DNA of 64,000 nt from CADEDH01 sp039201605. Lineage in GTDB: Bacteria > Actinomycetota > Acidimicrobiia > Acidimicrobiales > SZUA-35. Made by a program: the position numbers and the translations under genes. How positions within the stretch are numbered: position 1 is the stretch's first letter; every line of letters starts with the position of its first letter. Under the pieces are notes generated by a model that saw only the letters and a program-made list of their open reading frames with translations, had not been told where the DNA came from and made no database searches. The stretch is from assembly GCA_039201605.1 (NCBI GenBank), contig JBCCRO010000014.1, positions 71,412-135,411 of the forward strand, written 5' to 3'. Positions 32,480-40,210 of the stretch are shown piece by piece.

Positions 32480-33982
32480 ATGCTGACGGCGGGGCGGGGC
32501 GAGGGCCGATCGACGGGCGCCGACCAGGTGGCGGCGGCCGCCATGCCCGACCCCTTCGTCGAACCGCTTCCCGAGCGCGGCCCCGATCTGGCCACCTCGC
32601 TCGGGGCGATGCTGGCGCTCCTGGGCTTCGTCATCGGGGCCCGGGTCATCGGCGACAACAGCTTCCTCACCCACCTGGCCACCGGCCGGTTGATCCTCGA
32701 CACGGCGTCGGTGCCGACCACCGACCCCTACAGCTGGTCGGCCGGGGAGTCGTGGACGGTGCAGAGCTGGCTGGCCAGCGTGCTCTACGCCTCGCTGGAA
32801 TCGGCGGCCGGACCGTGGGCCATCCGCTGGCTCAACGGCGTGCTCGGCGCCGTCGTGGTCGGCGGTCTGTGGGCTTTGACGTCGCCGGTGCGGTCGCTGT
32901 TGTTGCGGACCGGGCTGGTGAGCCTGACCATCGTGATCGGGACCTTCCTGTGGCCGCCCCGCCCGCTGCTGTTCGCCCTGGCGTGCCTGGTACTGGTGCT
33001 CCTGGTGGCCCAGGGGCGCCTCGCCGCCCCGTGGTTGGTGCCGGTCTTCTGGGTGTGGGCCAACACCCACGGGTCGTTCGTCCTCGGCGGTGGTCTCCTG
33101 GTGCTGATGCTGCTCGGGGCCGCCATCGATGAGCGGGCCGTGCCCCGCCACGAGCTGCGGGTCGTGCTGTGGGGCGCCGCCGGAGGCGTCGCCGCCCTGG
33201 CCAACCCGATCGGCTGGCGGCTGATCTGGTTTCCCCTGCACCTGATGGGTCGCAACGAGGCGCTCGACCGGGTGGCCGAGTGGGCCTCGCCGTCGTTCCG
33301 CTCCCCGGTGGAGCAGCTGTTCCTGCTGCTGCTCCTGCTGTTGGTGGTGGCCGCCACCCGCCGGGCCGGTTGGCGGGCCCTCCTGCCGTCGGTGGTGTTC
33401 TTCGCTACCGGGTTGCTGGCGGTGCGCAATCTCGGCGTGGCCTCGGTGGTGATCGTGGCCCTGCTGGCGCCCGCCCTGGCCGAGAGCTTCGGCTCGATCG
33501 ACGGGACCGAGCGGGGGCTCATCCCGAGGGCCATGGCCGTCATCGCCGTGGTCGGCGTGGCCCTGGTCGCCGTCGTGACGGCGTCGGAGCCGGCGATCGA
33601 TCTCGAGTCGTACCCGGTCGAGGAGGTCGACTGGCTTGAGGAGCGGGATCTGGTGGCCGATCCCGGGGTTCGTCTGGCCCAGCGCGACTTCGTCGGCAAC
33701 TACCTCCACCACCGGTATGGCCCCGAGGCCTCGGTGTTCATGGACGACCGATTCGATTTCCACCCCCTGCCGGTGGTGGCCGACCACGCCGGGCTGCTGT
33801 CGGCGGGCGACTACCGGGAGATCCTCGACCGCAACGGGTTCGACGTCCTGTTGTGGGAGCTCGACAGCCCCCTCCATCGTTGGATCGGGGAGCAGCCGGC
33901 GTGGCTGGTGGTCGGCGAGGGCGAGGAGTGGTTCATCGCCTGTCGACGGTCCTCCGCCGTGTTCGACCGCTGCACCGGCTGA
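32480..33982 (+). CDS. Polytopic membrane protein of the Tad locus, function unknown
   Basis: 500 residues; ATG 32480 is 4 bases after tadC, with ATG 32543 as an alternative. I count roughly nine to ten hydrophobic segments between residues 40 and 370, then a soluble C-terminal part of about 130 residues. WPPRPLLFALACLVLVLLVAQ and VWANTHGSFVLGGGLL resemble loops of membrane proteins sometimes annotated as glycosyltransferase-like or uncharacterised, and the WANTHGSF motif is seen in large hydrophobic proteins of GT-C type. The C-terminal part contains YGPEASVFMDDRFDFHP. I cannot assign a function; position in the operon suggests a link with the pilus, such as pilin modification. Confidence 0.7.
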   Translation: MLTAGRGEGRSTGADQVAAAAMPDPFVEPLPERGPDLATSLGAMLALLGFVIGARVIGDNSFLTHLATGRLILDTASVPTTDPYSWSAGESWTVQSWLASVLYASLESAAGPWAIRWLNGVLGAVVVGGLWALTSPVRSLLLRTGLVSLTIVIGTFLWPPRPLLFALACLVLVLLVAQGRLAAPWLVPVFWVWANTHGSFVLGGGLLVLMLLGAAIDERAVPRHELRVVLWGAAGGVAALANPIGWRLIWFPLHLMGRNEALDRVAEWASPSFRSPVEQLFLLLLLLLVVAATRRAGWRALLPSVVFFATGLLAVRNLGVASVVIVALLAPALAESFGSIDGTERGLIPRAMAVIAVVGVALVAVVTASEPAIDLESYPVEEVDWLEERDLVADPGVRLAQRDFVGNYLHHRYGPEASVFMDDRFDFHPLPVVADHAGLLSAGDYREILDRNGFDVLLWELDSPLHRWIGEQPAWLVVGEGEEWFIACRRSSAVFDRCTG

Positions 33983-34355
33983 TCCGACGGACCGCCGGGC
34001 ACCGCCGACGCCGGACCCGGCCGGCGGAGGGAGAGCGGCTCGTGCGGCTCGGCGAGCCCCGGCGGGCAGGTCAGCCCACGGCGGCGGTGGCGGGTACCGC
34101 CATTGGCCTCAGGCGCGTCCCACCATCGTTGCGACATCGTGAGGAACGTGTGGAGTCGACGGAAGCGGCGCGGGCGTCCCCTGGTGGCGCGCTGGCGCTG
34201 GCGAAACCCGTGGGCCGACGGTCTGGCCGCCGGGCTCGATCTCGGAACCCGGCGACCCGATGCCTCGGCGCCGGAACGCGCAGATGCCGAGCACGGGTAG
34301 CGCTCGGCATCTGAGGGTTCTGTTGTCGATGGCCGGTCGTCGACCGGCGGTTCGA
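33983..34355. other. Intergenic stretch between the Tad operon and the Flp pilin
   Basis: No convincing gene. A 53-codon frame at 34139-34300 (GTG start, very Arg/Trp-rich, stop in the loop of the hairpin at 34281-34313) is possible but lacks supporting signals other than a CATCGT 7 bases before its start. The stretch ends in that hairpin. Confidence 0.5.
34281..34313. terminator. Perfect 12-pair hairpin between convergent units
   Basis: CAGATGCCGAGC pairs with GCTCGGCATCTG around a 9-base loop. Forward-strand continuation is GAGGGTTCTGTTGT (weak T-run). It is 43 bases beyond the stop of the Flp pilin on the reverse strand and could serve both strands. Confidence 0.6.
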
Positions 34356-34538
34356 TCAGTCGATGGCGTCGGCGACCGAGCTGAACTTGCTCTCGGCGGC
34401 GGTGCCCAGGAGGGTCACGGCGGCGATGCAGACGACGGCGATCAGCGCCACGAGCAGCGCGTACTCGACGAGGCTGGCGCCACGCTCGGTCTTGGCTCGG
34501 GCCCGGGCCCAGGTTGCGAGGAATTCGTAGTGAAGCAT
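34356..34538 (-). CDS. flp: Flp/Fap-type prepilin
   Basis: 60 residues with GGAGA 9 bases before the ATG. A 20-residue leader ends in Gly, and the processing site is TERG/ASLVEYALLVALIAVV, with Glu at +5 followed by Tyr, the Flp signature. A single hydrophobic helix makes up most of the 40-residue mature pilin. It is encoded on the opposite strand to cpaB-tadC, so pilin supply can be controlled apart from the machine. No prepilin peptidase (TadV/CpaA) or TadE/TadF pseudopilin gene is in the window. Confidence 0.92.
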   Translation of the reverse strand: MLHYEFLATWARARAKTERGASLVEYALLVALIAVVCIAAVTLLGTAAESKFSSVADAID

Positions 34539-34621
34539 TGGTGGAATCTCCGTGGTAGGAAGGTCGTGGTGTGGTTCACCCGTGGGTGGGTATGACCAAT
34601 GAATCGACGCGACCCTTCAGA

Positions 34622-34651
34622 ATCTGAATGGGCCAGCAGCCCCATTCAGAT
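34622..34651 (-). terminator. Perfect 11-pair hairpin between the regulator and flp
   Basis: On the reverse strand ATCTGAATGGG, 8-base loop, CCCATTCAGAT, located about 70 bases after the stop of the NarL-type regulator and about 84 bases before the flp start. It probably ends the two-component operon. It could also fold in the 5' leader of flp if transcription reads through. Confidence 0.6.
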
Positions 34652-34719
34652 CGGGCATCGTGGGCCGATGAGACCCTTGCCCGGCGGAGATTCGTGTGCC
34701 GTCCCTGTCGGCGGCCGGG

Positions 34720-35490
34720 CTAGTTCAGCGTGACGATGCCCATCCGGACGGCCTGGAGCACGGCCTGGGTCCGATCGCGGGCATCGAGCTTCTGGTAGAT
34801 CGAGGCCAGGTGGTTCTTCACCGTCTTCTGGCTGATGAACAGGGCTTCGGCCACCTCGGGAGTGGAGCACCCGTCGGCGATCAGCTGCAGGACCTCCTCC
34901 TCACGGGCGGTGATGACCCGCTCCTGGGGCTGCTCGTTCTCCTGCCGGCGGACGTCGGCCAGCATCGAGGCGGCCAGGCCGGGGGAGAGGGCGGTCTCGC
35001 CGACGGCGACGGCGTCGATCGCCATGGCGATCTCGTCGGTGCTGCAGTCCTTGACCAGGTAGCCGTTGGCCCCGGCTCGGATGGCGTCGGTCAGGATGTC
35101 CTGGTCGGCGTGCATGGTGAGCACCACGATCCGGACCTCGGGGTGCTCGGCCTTGATCTGGCGGGTCGCCTCGACCCCGTCGAGGCCCGGCATGGTCACG
35201 TCCATCAAGACGATGTTGGGCTGGGCCGAGGAGACCAGGTCGAGGGCCTCCGTGCCGTTGCGAGCCTCGGCCACGACCGTGAACCCCATCTCCTCGAGCG
35301 ATCGGCGAAGGCCCTCGCGGAGCATTCGATGATCGTCGGCGAGGAGCAACCGGATGGAGGCGCGGCTGGGGCTCGGACCGCTGATCGTGCTGGTGGAGGG
35401 CCACGAGCCGCCGCCGGTGCGAGCGCCGGAGGACGCCCCCGGGGCTCGGTCGGCCGATGACTGTGCGGTTACCTTCTGGCTAGGAAACAC
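34720..35490 (-). CDS. NarL/LuxR-family response regulator
   Basis: 256 residues from a GTG at 35490 that lies 22 bases inside the kinase gene. The receiver has LLLADDHRMLREGL, phospho-acceptor Asp near 97 (NIVLMDVTMPGLDG) and GYLVKDCSTDE. The C-terminal HTH has VITAREEEVLQLIADGCSTPEVAEALFISQKTVKNHLASIYQKLDARDRTQAV. The first 45 residues are low-complexity and may be spurious, but no better start is obvious. It partners the kinase upstream. The nearest downstream gene on the same strand is the Flp pilin, a plausible target. Confidence 0.9.
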   Translation of the reverse strand: MFPSQKVTAQSSADRAPGASSGARTGGGSWPSTSTISGPSPSRASIRLLLADDHRMLREGLRRSLEEMGFTVVAEARNGTEALDLVSSAQPNIVLMDVTMPGLDGVEATRQIKAEHPEVRIVVLTMHADQDILTDAIRAGANGYLVKDCSTDEIAMAIDAVAVGETALSPGLAASMLADVRRQENEQPQERVITAREEEVLQLIADGCSTPEVAEALFISQKTVKNHLASIYQKLDARDRTQAVLQAVRMGIVTLN

Positions 35491-37229
35491 CGTACTTTGG
35501 TCCCTTCTCCTGGTTGTGAGAGCAATTCGAGGGAGGCGCCGATGTTGTCGGCCCGCTCCCGCATACCGATGAGGCCGTAGGAGTCGGGGCGACCCAGCCG
35601 GCCCGAGGCGTCCCGGGCCGGGAGGCCCTGTCCGTCATCGGTGATATCGAGTAGTGCGCCCTCGCCGTCGCAGACCCAGCGGATCTGGACGGTGCGGGCG
35701 GCGGCATTTCGTTCGACGTTGACGATCGCCTCCTGGGCGATGCGCCACATCTCCCGCTCCTGGGGGAGGGGGAGTCGTCGGTCGGCGTCGCAGTCGACGT
35801 CGATCCGGAGGCCGCTGCGTTCGGCGACGCGGCCGGCGAACTCGTTGATCGTGGCGCCGAGATCGCGATCGTCGGCCACATCGGCCCGCAGATCGCTCAG
35901 CGCATCGCGCACCTCGACCACGACCTCGCGGACACAGGACCGCAGCTCGCGCAGCTCACCGGCGGTGGGCTCGACGCCCTCGTTGCGGCGGATGAGCCGG
36001 TCGATCTCGAAGCCGAGGTGGGCCAGCGACTGGCCGATGCGGTCGTGCAGGTCGCGGGCGATGCGGCTGCGCTCCTCGTCGGCGCCCATCGACCGCAGGC
36101 GGCGGAACCAGCGGGCGTTGTCGATCGAGAGGGCGACCGGCTCCACGAACCCGGTGAGCAGGCGCTGCTCCCGGTCGGAGAACGGTTGGGTCGAGCGACG
36201 TTCGATGGCCAGCAGGCCGACGACGTCGTCGCGGCTGCGCAGCGGTACGTACACCCCGCATCGGGAGCGGGAGTCGAAGGGGCGGTCGACGTCGGTCACC
36301 GCCGACATCGCCACCAGTCGCTGGGTGGCGATCGCCCGCTGGGCCGGAGCCGGGAGTTCGGTGACGGGGAAGGTCTCGTCGATGGCGACGCCGTGGGTGG
36401 AGGCGACCGTCCACCGCTCCCCGCCGGTCTCGTGGGTGAGGATCAGCACTGAGTCGAGGCGCAGCAGGCCCCGGAGGCGGGTGACGGTCGAGTCGAGCAC
36501 CTCACCCAGATCGAGCGAGGCGGGCAGGGTCTGGGTGACGACGTACAGCTTGGTGAGGAGGGCGTTGGCCTCGGCCAGCTGGGCCACCCGGTCGAGGGCC
36601 AGGTTGTGGCGACGGGACGCCTCGCCCGAGATCCGTCGGGCGTAGCCGGCCACGATCCCGCCGAGTAGGAGGAGGGTGGCCCATTGGGCGCTCTGGGCCA
36701 GCTCGTCGCGGCCGTAGCCCGGCTGGCTGACCTCGGGGACGCTGACGGCGAGGGTGGAGGCGACGCCGACCCTGATGGCGAAGGCGAAACCGCGGGCGAA
36801 GCCGGCGATGGTGATGGCGTTGATCAGGACCAGCACCAGGGGCGAGGCCCAGTAGCCGGTGGCGATGACGGCCAGCACGTGGAGGGCGATCTCGGCCAGT
36901 AGCACGAGGAGGGAGCGGACCGAGCCGTCGTCCTGCTGGGGCCGAAGGGTACGGAAGAGCGTGTTGCCCAGGACGACGAGCACCCAGCCGGTCACGGTGA
37001 GGTCGCCGTCGGTCATGTCGGCTGCGGCCAGCACAACCGACACCACGGTGGTGGCCCATCGCACGGCCAGGATGGCCGGCCGGAACGCCACCAGACGGTT
37101 GACGTCCTGCGTCGACCGCCCCTCACCGGTGGGGCCCGAGGTGGGGTCCCACCCGCCGGTGGGCCCCGTCGGGGAGGTCGATGGCGTCAGCACGTCGTCG
37201 TCGTGGCCATCAACGATGAGGTCGGTCAT
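35469..37229 (-). CDS. Sensor histidine kinase, membrane + GAF + HisKA_3
   Basis: 586 residues from ATG 37229 (MTDLIVDGHDDD); ATG 37235 is two codons earlier. An N-terminal region of about six hydrophobic helices (from FRPAILAVRWATTVVSVVLAA to ATLLLLGGIVAGYA) is followed by a coiled linker. A GAF domain comes next (LASLDLGEVLDSTVTRLRGLL-like start through GVYVPLRSRDDVVGLLAIERRSTQPFSDREQRLL). The dimerisation helix of NarL-type kinases is DEERSRIARDLHDRIGQSLAHLGFEIDRL, with the phospho-acceptor His in DLHDRIG. The HATPase includes REMWRIAQEAIVNVERNAAA and ITDDGQGLP ... GLIGMRERADNIGA. The end overlaps the regulator gene by 22 bases. The open frame continues upstream to 37478 without family similarity. 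Confidence 0.9.
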   Translation of the reverse strand: MTDLIVDGHDDDVLTPSTSPTGPTGGWDPTSGPTGEGRSTQDVNRLVAFRPAILAVRWATTVVSVVLAAADMTDGDLTVTGWVLVVLGNTLFRTLRPQQDDGSVRSLLVLLAEIALHVLAVIATGYWASPLVLVLINAITIAGFARGFAFAIRVGVASTLAVSVPEVSQPGYGRDELAQSAQWATLLLLGGIVAGYARRISGEASRRHNLALDRVAQLAEANALLTKLYVVTQTLPASLDLGEVLDSTVTRLRGLLRLDSVLILTHETGGERWTVASTHGVAIDETFPVTELPAPAQRAIATQRLVAMSAVTDVDRPFDSRSRCGVYVPLRSRDDVVGLLAIERRSTQPFSDREQRLLTGFVEPVALSIDNARWFRRLRSMGADEERSRIARDLHDRIGQSLAHLGFEIDRLIRRNEGVEPTAGELRELRSCVREVVVEVRDALSDLRADVADDRDLGATINEFAGRVAERSGLRIDVDCDADRRLPLPQEREMWRIAQEAIVNVERNAAARTVQIRWVCDGEGALLDITDDGQGLPARDASGRLGRPDSYGLIGMRERADNIGASLELLSQPGEGTKVRCFLARR

Positions 37230-37358
37230 GGGCATCCAGGAGGCGGGAACGAGGGAGGAACGAGGTCGATGGGCACACCCGACAACGGGTAGGTCGACCC
37301 TCCAGAATGGAATCGGTCCGGATGGCCCAAAGATGAGGGGTCTGACAGCACAGTCCGG

Positions 37359-37364
37359 TACCTT
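37359..37364 (+). promoter_or_regulatory. Likely -10 element of coaE, leaderless
   Basis: TACCTT, exactly 7 bases before the GTG at 37372. This supports GTG 37372 as the start rather than ATG 37333. Confidence 0.5.
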
Positions 37365-37371
37365 CGACCTG

Positions 37372-38010
37372 GTGAGACTGGTCGCGCTGACTGGGGGAAT
37401 CGGCTCAGGGAAGTCGTCGGTATCGTCCCGCCTGGGCGAGCGGGGTGCCGTGATCATCGACGCCGACGCCGTGGTCAAGGATCTGCAACGGCCGGGACGG
37501 CCCGTCTACGAGGCGATGGTGGCCCGCTGGGGTGAGGGGATCGTGGCCGAGGACGGCTCGCTCGACCGGGCGGCGGTGGCCGCCATCGTGTTCGGCGACG
37601 AGGCTGAACTGGAGGCGCTCAACGAACTCGTCCACCCGGCGGTGCGCACCGAGATGTACGCCATGACCGCGGCCCAGGCCGAGACCGACAACGTGGTGGT
37701 GCTCGACATCCCGCTGCTGACCGAGAGCGGCCAGAGCAGTCGGGGGGCCTCGGCCGTCATCGTGGTCGATGTGCCCCCGGAGCTGGCCATCGAGCGCCTG
37801 GTGGCGCACCGGGGCTTCGACGAGGTCGACGCCAAGGCCCGCATCGCCTCCCAGGCCAGCCGGGAGGACCGCCTGGCCCTGGCCGACTTCGTCATCGACA
37901 ACACCGGCGATCTCGCCGCCCTCGATGCCGAGGTCGATCGATGTTGGACCTGGCTCCAGACCCTCGACCCCACCCCCTACCCGCCGCCCGACGACGCTGG
38001 TCTTGGCTGA
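37372..38010 (+). CDS. coaE: Dephospho-CoA kinase
   Basis: 212 residues from GTG 37372. The family start VALTGGIGSGKSSVSSRL contains the P-loop. GAVIIDADAVVKDLQRPG (catalytic Asp), LNELVHPAVR, VVVLDIPLLTESG and RLVAHRGFDEVDAKARIASQASREDRLALADFVIDNTGD follow. It phosphorylates dephospho-CoA, the last step of CoA synthesis. In mycobacteria coaE follows rpsA directly; here about 11.6 kb of pilus and regulator genes separate them. The mycobacterial C-terminal UPF0157 domain is absent. Confidence 0.93.
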   Translation: MRLVALTGGIGSGKSSVSSRLGERGAVIIDADAVVKDLQRPGRPVYEAMVARWGEGIVAEDGSLDRAAVAAIVFGDEAELEALNELVHPAVRTEMYAMTAAQAETDNVVVLDIPLLTESGQSSRGASAVIVVDVPPELAIERLVAHRGFDEVDAKARIASQASREDRLALADFVIDNTGDLAALDAEVDRCWTWLQTLDPTPYPPPDDAGLG

Positions 38011-38169
38011 CGCCTCTCACCGGCCGGGCTCGCCGGCGACGGCGAACCGGCACATCGACGCCGTGCCAGGCCGATGCCTCGTACCGGCCAGGCTCGCCCC
38101 GGCTGCGCTGAACCTGCGCAGGGACGCCGAAGGCGGAGCGGCCCGACGGGCAGTGTCACAGGGGGTCCG

Positions 38170-38175
38170 TAGACT
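38170..38175 (+). promoter_or_regulatory. Likely -10 element of uvrB, leaderless
   Basis: TAGACT within CCGTAGACT, exactly 7 bases before the ATG of uvrB. The same 9-mer and spacing occur before uvrC. Confidence 0.6.
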
Positions 38176-38182
38176 GGGGGGT

Positions 38183-40210
38183 ATGCCTGATTTCGAGGTG
38201 GTATCCGAATTCAAGCCGGCGGGCGACCAGCCCAAGGCCATCGCCGCGCTGTCGGAGAGCCTGAACGGCGGCGAGAAGTTCCAGACCCTGCTCGGTATCA
38301 CCGGCTCGGGTAAGTCCGCCACCATCGCCTGGACGATCGAAGCGGTACAGCGGCCGACGCTCGTCATCGCCCCCAACAAGAGCCTGGCCGCCCAGCTGGC
38401 CAACGAGTTCAAGGAGTTCTTCCCCAACAACCGGGTGGAGTACTTCGTCAGCTACTACGACTACTACCAGCCCGAGGCCTACATCGCCTCGTCCGACACC
38501 TACATCGAGAAGGACTCGTCGGTCAACGACGAGATCGACCGGCTGCGGCACTCGGCCACCTCGGCCCTGCTCACCCGGCGGGACACGATCGTCGTGGCCT
38601 CGGTGTCGTGTATCTACGGTCTCGGCTCGCCCGAGGAGTACCGCAACAAGCTGCTGGTGCTCAAGGCCGGGGAGGAGCACGACCAGCGGGCGATCCTCAC
38701 CCGCCTGGTCGACATGCAGTACGAGCGCAACGACATGAACCTGGTCCGGGGGAAGTTCCGGGTACGGGGCGACACGATCGAGGTCCACCCTGCGTACGAG
38801 GAGTTCCTGGTCCGGATCGAGATGTTCGGCGACGAGGTGGAGGCGATCACCTCCATCGATCCGCTGACGGGGGAGCGGCTCGACGACCTCTCGGAACTCG
38901 TCGTGTTCCCGGCCACCCACTACACGGCATCGGATGAGCGGATGCGGCGGGCCATCGAGAGCATCGAAGGCGAGCTGCAGGAGCGCCTGACCTATTTCGA
39001 GGCGGAGAACAAACTGCTCGAGGCCCAGCGGCTGCGGATGCGCACCCAGTACGACCTGGAGATGATGCAGGAGATGGGCTTCTGCAACGGCATCGAGAAT
39101 TACAGCCGCCACATCGACGGGCGCACGGCCGGCCAGCGGCCCTACACCCTGCTCGACTTCTTCCCCGACGACTACATCACCATCCTCGACGAGAGCCACG
39201 TGGCCATCCCGCAGCTGCACGGCCAGTACGAGGGCGACCGGAGCCGCAAGGAGCAGCTGATCGAGCACGGGTTCCGTCTGCCTTCCGCCGCCGACAACCG
39301 GCCCCTCCGGTTCGAGGAGTGGGCCGAGCACGTCGGCCAGGCGGTGTTCCTGTCGGCCACCCCCGGGGCCTACGAGCTGCAGCGGTCGTCGACGGTGGCC
39401 GAGCAGATCGTGCGTCCCACCGGTCTGGTCGATCCCGAGGTCACCGTCCGGCCGACCAAGGGCCAGATCGACAACCTACTGGAGGAGATCGAGACCGTCG
39501 TCGACGACGACGGGCGGGTGCTCGTCACCACGCTCACCAAGAAGATGGCCGAGGATCTCACCGAGTACCTGGTGGAGCAGGGGGTGCGGGTCCGCTACCT
39601 CCATTCGGAGATCGACACCATCCAGCGGATCGAGCTGCTCCGGGGCCTGCGGCTCGGCGAGTTCGACGTGCTGGTCGGTATCAACCTGCTGCGGGAGGGT
39701 CTCGACCTGCCCGAGGTGCAGCTGGTGTGCATCCTCGACGCCGACAAGGAGGGCTTTCTCCGTTCGGAGACGTCGCTGGTGCAGACGATCGGCCGCGCCG
39801 CTCGAAACGTCGACGGTCGGGTGATCATGTACGCCGATCAGGTCACGGCTTCGATGCAGAAGGCGATCTCGGAGACCAACCGCCGTCGGGGCCTGCAGAT
39901 GGCCCACAACGAGGCGCACGGCATCAACCCCCAGACCGTCCGCAAGGCGGTCACCGACATCCTGTCGCTGATCCGCCCCGACGAGGACACCGGCGCTCCG
40001 GTGCCCGGCGCCGACAAGCGCAAGCGCCGCCCGGCGGAGGAGAAGCGTCTGAGGGAGCTGGCCGAGCTGCCCGAGGCCGAGCTGGAGCGTCTGATCTTCT
40101 CCCTGGAGGAGGAGATGCGGGAGGCGTCGGCCGATCTCCGCTTCGAGTACGCGGCCCGGCTCCGCGACGAGATCAAGGATCTCCGTCGGGAGCTCCGGGA
40201 GATGGTCTAG
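38183..40210 (+). CDS. uvrB: Excinuclease ABC subunit B
   Basis: 675 residues from ATG 38183 (MPDFEVVSEFKPAGDQPKAI). Walker A is TLLGITGSGKSATIAW, the beta-hairpin that probes damaged DNA is VSYYDYYQPEAYIASSDTYIEKD, the DEAD-like box is TILDESHVAIPQ, helicase motifs V-VI run from LRLGEFDVLVGINLLREGLDLPEVQL to QTIGRAARNVDGRVIMYAD, and the UVR domain is at the C-terminus (ERLIFSLEEEMREASADLRFEYAARLRDEI). It loads onto damage with UvrA and recruits UvrC. The 172 bases upstream contain a short 6-pair stem and the promoter. The last codon shares a CTAG with the convergent gene. Confidence 0.97.
   Translation: MPDFEVVSEFKPAGDQPKAIAALSESLNGGEKFQTLLGITGSGKSATIAWTIEAVQRPTLVIAPNKSLAAQLANEFKEFFPNNRVEYFVSYYDYYQPEAYIASSDTYIEKDSSVNDEIDRLRHSATSALLTRRDTIVVASVSCIYGLGSPEEYRNKLLVLKAGEEHDQRAILTRLVDMQYERNDMNLVRGKFRVRGDTIEVHPAYEEFLVRIEMFGDEVEAITSIDPLTGERLDDLSELVVFPATHYTASDERMRRAIESIEGELQERLTYFEAENKLLEAQRLRMRTQYDLEMMQEMGFCNGIENYSRHIDGRTAGQRPYTLLDFFPDDYITILDESHVAIPQLHGQYEGDRSRKEQLIEHGFRLPSAADNRPLRFEEWAEHVGQAVFLSATPGAYELQRSSTVAEQIVRPTGLVDPEVTVRPTKGQIDNLLEEIETVVDDDGRVLVTTLTKKMAEDLTEYLVEQGVRVRYLHSEIDTIQRIELLRGLRLGEFDVLVGINLLREGLDLPEVQLVCILDADKEGFLRSETSLVQTIGRAARNVDGRVIMYADQVTASMQKAISETNRRRGLQMAHNEAHGINPQTVRKAVTDILSLIRPDEDTGAPVPGADKRKRRPAEEKRLRELAELPEAELERLIFSLEEEMREASADLRFEYAARLRDEIKDLRRELREMV

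Noticed and set aside
37236..37478. N-terminal extension of the NarL-type kinase to 37478
   Set aside because: It would overlap the coaE start region on the other strand and the extra residues match nothing; ATG 37229/37235 is more likely.
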